From the NCBI GenBank assembly GCA_964530335.1, contig CAZGYG010000113.1, positions 1-6,095 on the forward strand: DNA of 6,095 bases, read 5' to 3'. The translations under genes were made by a program, and so were the position numbers. The stretch is from VGDP01 sp964530335. Its GTDB lineage: Bacteria > Pseudomonadota > Alphaproteobacteria > SP197. Below, piece after piece: positions 5,951 through 6,095 of this stretch (its first letter is position 1; each line of letters starts with the position of its first letter). The notes beneath the pieces are model-generated. The model was not told where the DNA came from, did no database searches, and was given only the letters and a program-made list of their open reading frames with translations.

Positions 5951-6095
5951 TTAGCCGATCGCCGCCCGCCGCGCGAGCCGTACCAGACGCCCGTCGATCA
6001 GCGCCAGCCCGGCGCCGATTACGCCCATGCCGAGAAGCTCGCGAAGGTGCACGACCTCGCCGAGGAAGGCGGCGCCGAGCAGCAGGGCCGTGACC
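5951..6095 (-). CDS. EamA/DMT-family transporter, C-terminal fragment (runs off right edge)
   Basis: The last 47 codons of a reading frame that enters from beyond the window, ending at TAA (5951-5953). The peptide includes ALLLGAAFLGE (3-13) and LRELLGMGVIGAGLALIDGR (17-36), the pattern of the last two helices of the 10-helix drug/metabolite transporter (EamA) fold: a small-residue helix ending in Gly-Glu, a short loop, then a Gly-rich helix. It ends in a basic tail (LVRLARRAAIG). Such proteins are inner-membrane exporters or importers of metabolites; the substrate cannot be told from this piece. The stop is nine bases ahead of the MFS start, so the two are likely co-transcribed. Only about a sixth of a normal DMT protein is visible, so family assignment is probable rather than certain. 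Confidence 0.7.
   Translation of the reverse strand, partial: VTALLLGAAFLGEVVHLRELLGMGVIGAGLALIDGRLVRLARRAAIG

Noticed and set aside
1..6095. CRISPR array, tRNA/rRNA genes, insertion sequence or integrase
   Set aside because: No regularly spaced repeats, recognisable tRNA structure, rRNA signature, transposase or terminal inverted repeats were found by eye on either strand.

Overview
The window is about 6.1 kb of uniformly GC-rich DNA with strong third-position G/C. It suggests an alphaproteobacterium. The best pointers are a 63-codon SdhAF4 (DUF1674) gene beside htpX and rsmB, a neighbourhood typical of that class, and SPOR and Sel1-repeat proteins of alphaproteobacterial style. The genus cannot be named from the sequence.

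Layout. Bases 1-568 (minus) hold the first 189 codons of rsmB, a 16S rRNA cytosine methyltransferase, running off the left edge. Directly upstream, with a single base between them, is htpX (570-1421, minus), a membrane zinc protease. An 81-bp divergent promoter region (1422-1502) contains a perfect 14-bp tandem duplication and a heat-shock (sigma-32) type promoter candidate reading into htpX. On the other side sdhAF4 (1503-1694, plus) encodes a small succinate dehydrogenase assembly factor, recognisable by its conserved C-terminus.

A strikingly AT-rich 110-bp segment (about 1740-1850) with inverted and direct repeats then leads into a 498-codon gene (1851-3347, plus). Its product combines an AbiEi-type winged-helix antitoxin-like N-terminus with a complete Fic AMPylation domain and an internal inhibitory motif. 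This self-contained, probably autoregulated, toxin-antitoxin-like gene is the most interesting item here. A second short AT-rich stretch follows it.

Next come two genes for exported proteins on the plus strand: a staphylococcal-nuclease-type thermonuclease (3416-3883) and a Sel1-repeat plus SPOR-domain protein (3932-4690). They converge on a minus-strand transporter pair: a 12-helix MFS permease (4730-5941), preceded by the C-terminal 47 codons of an EamA/DMT-type transporter (5951-6095, truncated by the window). A GC-rich hairpin lies in the 39-bp convergent gap.

How they fit together. RsmB/HtpX/SdhAF4 are core housekeeping and stress genes. The Fic gene looks like an accessory insertion at the edge of that block. 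The nuclease and the SPOR protein may act in the envelope or periplasm. The two transporters are probably co-transcribed, with substrates unknown. Nearly all the remaining long open frames are GC-driven shadows.
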